A stretch of DNA of 6,019 nucleotides from assembly GCA_013329575.1 (NCBI GenBank), contig DUJX01000101.1, positions 1 through 6,019 of the forward strand. Reading direction: 5' to 3'. Of this stretch, positions 3,591 to 6,019 are shown in pieces. Made by a program: the position numbers and the translations under genes. Below the pieces are notes generated by a model. That model had not been told where the DNA came from. It saw only the letters and a list, made by a program, of their open reading frames with translations, and ran no database searches. Every line of letters starts with the position of its first letter. Position 1 is the stretch's first letter. Source of the stretch: Halobacteria archaeon (GTDB lineage: Archaea; Halobacteriota; Methanoliparia; Methanoliparales; Methanoliparaceae).

Positions 3591-5980
3591 TTCTTAGCTC
3601 TAATCAAATCTTTTATGTTTGTAGGATCAAATGACGGATCATAACGAACCTTTGGTCCTTCAACAATCTTTTTCAGCTTCCAATCGATCTTCCATCCCTG
3701 ATCAGACTCCAATATCTGCAACAGCTCTGCCTTCTTTGCCATCGGAAGATCTGCCTCGGATCTTACGAAGTAGTGCCAATCGTCCGGATAACCACCCAAG
3801 TATTTCTGGTTTAAGTCTATATAATGAGTAAGTTTTATAGACCTGCCAGCAGGTGTATCCGCGGCTCTCATGCAGAGTTTTGCCATCAGAGGTATGCACT
3901 CCTCTATCGTCTCTGCTACTACCAACAGGTGCTCTGGCACCGGTCCTACATAGACACGCTCACCATTTCTAGCATCGTAGACGTACCAATCTTCTTCTTT
4001 GTCTTTTCTACCCATGAAGGATCTTCTGTATTTTATACTGTGCGGGCCTACAACGGCAGGAACTCCAAGCCTGTTGAATCCTGCAGCTATTGATGCAGCC
4101 TTCTGTGACATTGCACCCCAGGCAACTCCACAGGCACCCAGCCTGTTAAGGATGTAATCTGCAATCTCTGCATAGTTACCTCTTATGTTTCTCTGAGCAA
4201 ATATGTTGGCAACCTTGATCGCTGCATCGTGAATATGGGCATTAGCAACACAAGAACCGATGTTCAATACTCCACCTTTATCGAAGACGTCGTCATACTC
4301 TTCAAATACGGTTTTTCCCTCTTCGTTCTTCTGGAATCCCGCATCTATGAGCATACATCCAGTCATTGGAACTATGTAACCACGGCTGGCGAACTCCTTC
4401 ACGATCGTATATACATCTCTCGTACCGTTAGGATAGTTTCCACAGCCGATCGGGGCGATTATTCCCGGAATGGTACCGAGCACCAACGGTGCACCGACAT
4501 TTCTTATCTCTGTATCAAATATAGGTCCTCTCGCCTGTCTTATCTTTCCTTTCTCGTTCTGTATTCTTCCTGTCATGTATGCAGCCTTGGTATACATATC
4601 GATTATAGGAATGTTCTGTGGGCATACCTGTTCACATCGTCCACAGCCGATACATATATCAAACTGGTCGGACAATGCGGAAGGATCTCCTTCGGCTGCC
4701 TTCTTGTTGGCTTTACCAACATCTATACCCTGTGGACACTGGTACGTACAGGTTCCACAGTTTGTACAAGACTCGGCATATTTTTTGAAGTTTTCGTCGG
4801 AGAGTAACCAGTTATTCTTTCTTCTTATATCCTTCATCTTCATGGCGGTCTTTACCGCTACCTCTCCAACATTACGGGGATCTAATAAGACTACTCCAGG
4901 TACTTTTCCAGACACGAGGTCTTCTACAATCTTATCCGGATCGTCGCCGTCTCTTATCTCCATGTTGTGCATATTCTTGTCATTTGTGAATATAACTGGA
5001 GACTGGACCTTCTTAGCCTGTGAAAGCAGATCTGCCCTTACACATTGTTCATCCACAACGATACAATCTGCCAAGCCGGCTCTTATAACCTTCAACTGTC
5101 TTCCAAGTCCGGCGGCAAGTTTCACCTTTGCAGAATACCTGTTTGCATCCAAGGATGTACAACAAGAGCCGCCTATATCTATCTTGTCATCCAAGTTGTT
5201 ATCAGATACATAATCACATATATCCGTTGCTGGTGGAGCATTATGTCCAATTACGAAGACGACTGCCTTGTTTGTATCCAAAGTTCCCATGCCTGCATCA
5301 CACAATGGACGATTAGGTCCTATCGGGAATTTAAACGCCATCATCTGAGAGATATCACTGATCTCTTTACCTATCGAATCAAGCATGCCCATCTGGTAAG
5401 CTTTAGACTCAAAATCTAATGCAGAACCTTCTTGTCCGGTATGTAATGAATCACCGAGTTGGACGATGTTCTCTTCTACATAGTTAAGAACATTTTCTAA
5501 ATCTGCAAGCGTCTTTGGTTTTACTCCTGCTATCAATCGGGTGAGTGGGGCTTCAATATTTACTTCAGAACCAAAATCGATCGGTATTTTATCTAACGGA
5601 CCTCTCATGCTTTTTATATCATGGAACATATGCCGTCCATGTCCTATATGCGCACTGGTTCCTATCATACAGGCAAGAAGAACAAACCTTCCCTGTGTTG
5701 CCTCCAAGCTTATACCACATGCACCATTTTTGTTCCCTGTAAGATCACATTTACCCATCGTACAAAGGATACATGTATCGCATTGCGGTGCGTAAAACGG
5801 CGGGTATCTCTTCAATAGGATTCTATCCCAATATCTCAGATCGGGAATCTTCGGTTTCGGTGTGGGCCCCATTAATGCCCATTCTTCTTCGGGCATCTTC
5901 TCGCCCATGATCTCCTTAATCTCGATCTGGACGTTTTCTAAATCTTCGATATCGAATATTCCTGCCTTTAATTTTACCAT
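3584..5980 (-). CDS. cdhA: CO dehydrogenase/acetyl-CoA synthase alpha subunit CdhA
   Basis: This 798-residue protein has full family length and is the catalytic subunit that interconverts CO2 and CO at a Ni-Fe-S C-cluster; CO is passed to acetyl-CoA synthase. Cysteines 67, 70, 73, 78 and 88 match the N-terminal cluster region (CDTCILCTMGKCDL). Histidines 111, 114 and 117 follow. Two ferredoxin-type CxxCxxCxxxC sets lie at 405-415 and 443-453; these extra 4Fe-4S clusters mark archaeal CdhA against the shorter bacterial CooS. Likely C-cluster ligands are His246, Cys274, Cys313, Cys513, Cys542 and Cys577, all present, so it should be active. No signal peptide or membrane segment is seen; cytoplasmic. 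ATG at 5980 follows GGAGGA by 10 nt. cdhB follows at once. Visible GC is higher than in the PhoU-like genes, as for a highly expressed gene. Confidence 0.96.
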   Translation of the reverse strand: MVKLKAGIFDIEDLENVQIEIKEIMGEKMPEEEWALMGPTPKPKIPDLRYWDRILLKRYPPFYAPQCDTCILCTMGKCDLTGNKNGACGISLEATQGRFVLLACMIGTSAHIGHGRHMFHDIKSMRGPLDKIPIDFGSEVNIEAPLTRLIAGVKPKTLADLENVLNYVEENIVQLGDSLHTGQEGSALDFESKAYQMGMLDSIGKEISDISQMMAFKFPIGPNRPLCDAGMGTLDTNKAVVFVIGHNAPPATDICDYVSDNNLDDKIDIGGSCCTSLDANRYSAKVKLAAGLGRQLKVIRAGLADCIVVDEQCVRADLLSQAKKVQSPVIFTNDKNMHNMEIRDGDDPDKIVEDLVSGKVPGVVLLDPRNVGEVAVKTAMKMKDIRRKNNWLLSDENFKKYAESCTNCGTCTYQCPQGIDVGKANKKAAEGDPSALSDQFDICIGCGRCEQVCPQNIPIIDMYTKAAYMTGRIQNEKGKIRQARGPIFDTEIRNVGAPLVLGTIPGIIAPIGCGNYPNGTRDVYTIVKEFASRGYIVPMTGCMLIDAGFQKNEEGKTVFEEYDDVFDKGGVLNIGSCVANAHIHDAAIKVANIFAQRNIRGNYAEIADYILNRLGACGVAWGAMSQKAASIAAGFNRLGVPAVVGPHSIKYRRSFMGRKDKEEDWYVYDARNGERVYVGPVPEHLLVVAETIEECIPLMAKLCMRAADTPAGRSIKLTHYIDLNQKYLGGYPDDWHYFVRSEADLPMAKKAELLQILESDQGWKIDWKLKKIVEGPKVRYDPSFDPTNIKDLIRAKKE

Positions 5981-5990
5981 ATAATATGAC

Positions 5991-5998
5991 TCCTCCTT
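5991..5998 (-). promoter_or_regulatory. Ribosome binding site for cdhA
   Basis: AAGGAGGA on the minus strand is a near-perfect match to the 16S rRNA 3' end. It lies 10 nt before the ATG, slightly further than for the other genes here. The remaining 21 nt to the window edge show no further signal, so the cdhA promoter or an upstream operon gene lies outside. Confidence 0.7.
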
Positions 5999-6019
5999 TT
6001 CAAAGTAATGAATGAGTTC

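Noticed and set aside
4229..5419. Long plus-strand open frames across cdhA (including 4229-4807 and 4470-5213)
   Set aside because: They lie antisense to an unmistakable CdhA, their translations resemble no family, and no ribosome binding sites or promoters precede them. They are shadows of the real gene.
3584..5980. Bacterial CooS-type monofunctional CO dehydrogenase
   Set aside because: The length near 800 residues, the two ferredoxin-type cluster motifs in mid-protein and the adjacent epsilon subunit identify archaeal CdhA.
1..6019. CRISPR arrays, insertion sequences, tRNA or rRNA genes
   Set aside because: I found no regularly spaced repeats, transposase-like protein, terminal inverted repeats or tRNA-like arms in any spacer.

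Overview
The window looks like part of an archaeal chromosome. It carries the alpha and epsilon subunits of the archaeal CO dehydrogenase/acetyl-CoA synthase (CdhA, CdhB), the archaeal RNA polymerase subunit Rpo6 (RpoK) and two proteins of the archaeal AbrB-PhoU fusion family. Signals fit as well: TATA boxes of the form TTATATC, GGAGG/GGTGA ribosome binding sites and oligo-T transcript ends. An anaerobic methanogen, methanotroph/alkanotroph or Archaeoglobus-like lineage with moderately low GC is the best guess. The sequence alone does not settle the genus.

Left part (1-2675), phosphate module. The 5' end of a PstS-type phosphate-binding protein runs leftwards off the window. It is transcribed divergently from two tandem paralogous AbrB-PhoU regulators running rightwards. 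The shared 179-bp spacer has two outward-facing copies of TTATATCG, a TTTACGTAAA palindrome and three AGATTTA repeats. The regulators probably adjust phosphate uptake, perhaps acting directly on the pstS promoter through their N-terminal AbrB-like domains (inference). A hairpin plus T-run closes the regulator operon.

Middle (2676-3065). rpo6 lies on the minus strand, convergent with the regulators. Its TATA box directly abuts the T-tract of the terminator behind cdhB, and two perfect 11-bp tandem repeats fill the space between the TATA box and the predicted transcription start.

Right part (3043-6019). cdhA and cdhB form a tight minus-strand operon, with the cdhB ribosome binding site built from the last codons and stop of cdhA. 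A perfect 8-bp hairpin whose loop carries the cdhB stop codon, followed by a T-tract, ends the unit. CdhA and CdhB form the CO-oxidising/CO2-reducing part of the complex. The acetyl-CoA synthase and corrinoid subunits (CdhC, D, E) do not follow and must lie elsewhere or upstream.

I see no mobile element, CRISPR array, tRNA or rRNA. Most of the content is known families; the least explained parts are the two regulatory spacers and the pairing of two diverged AbrB-PhoU paralogs.
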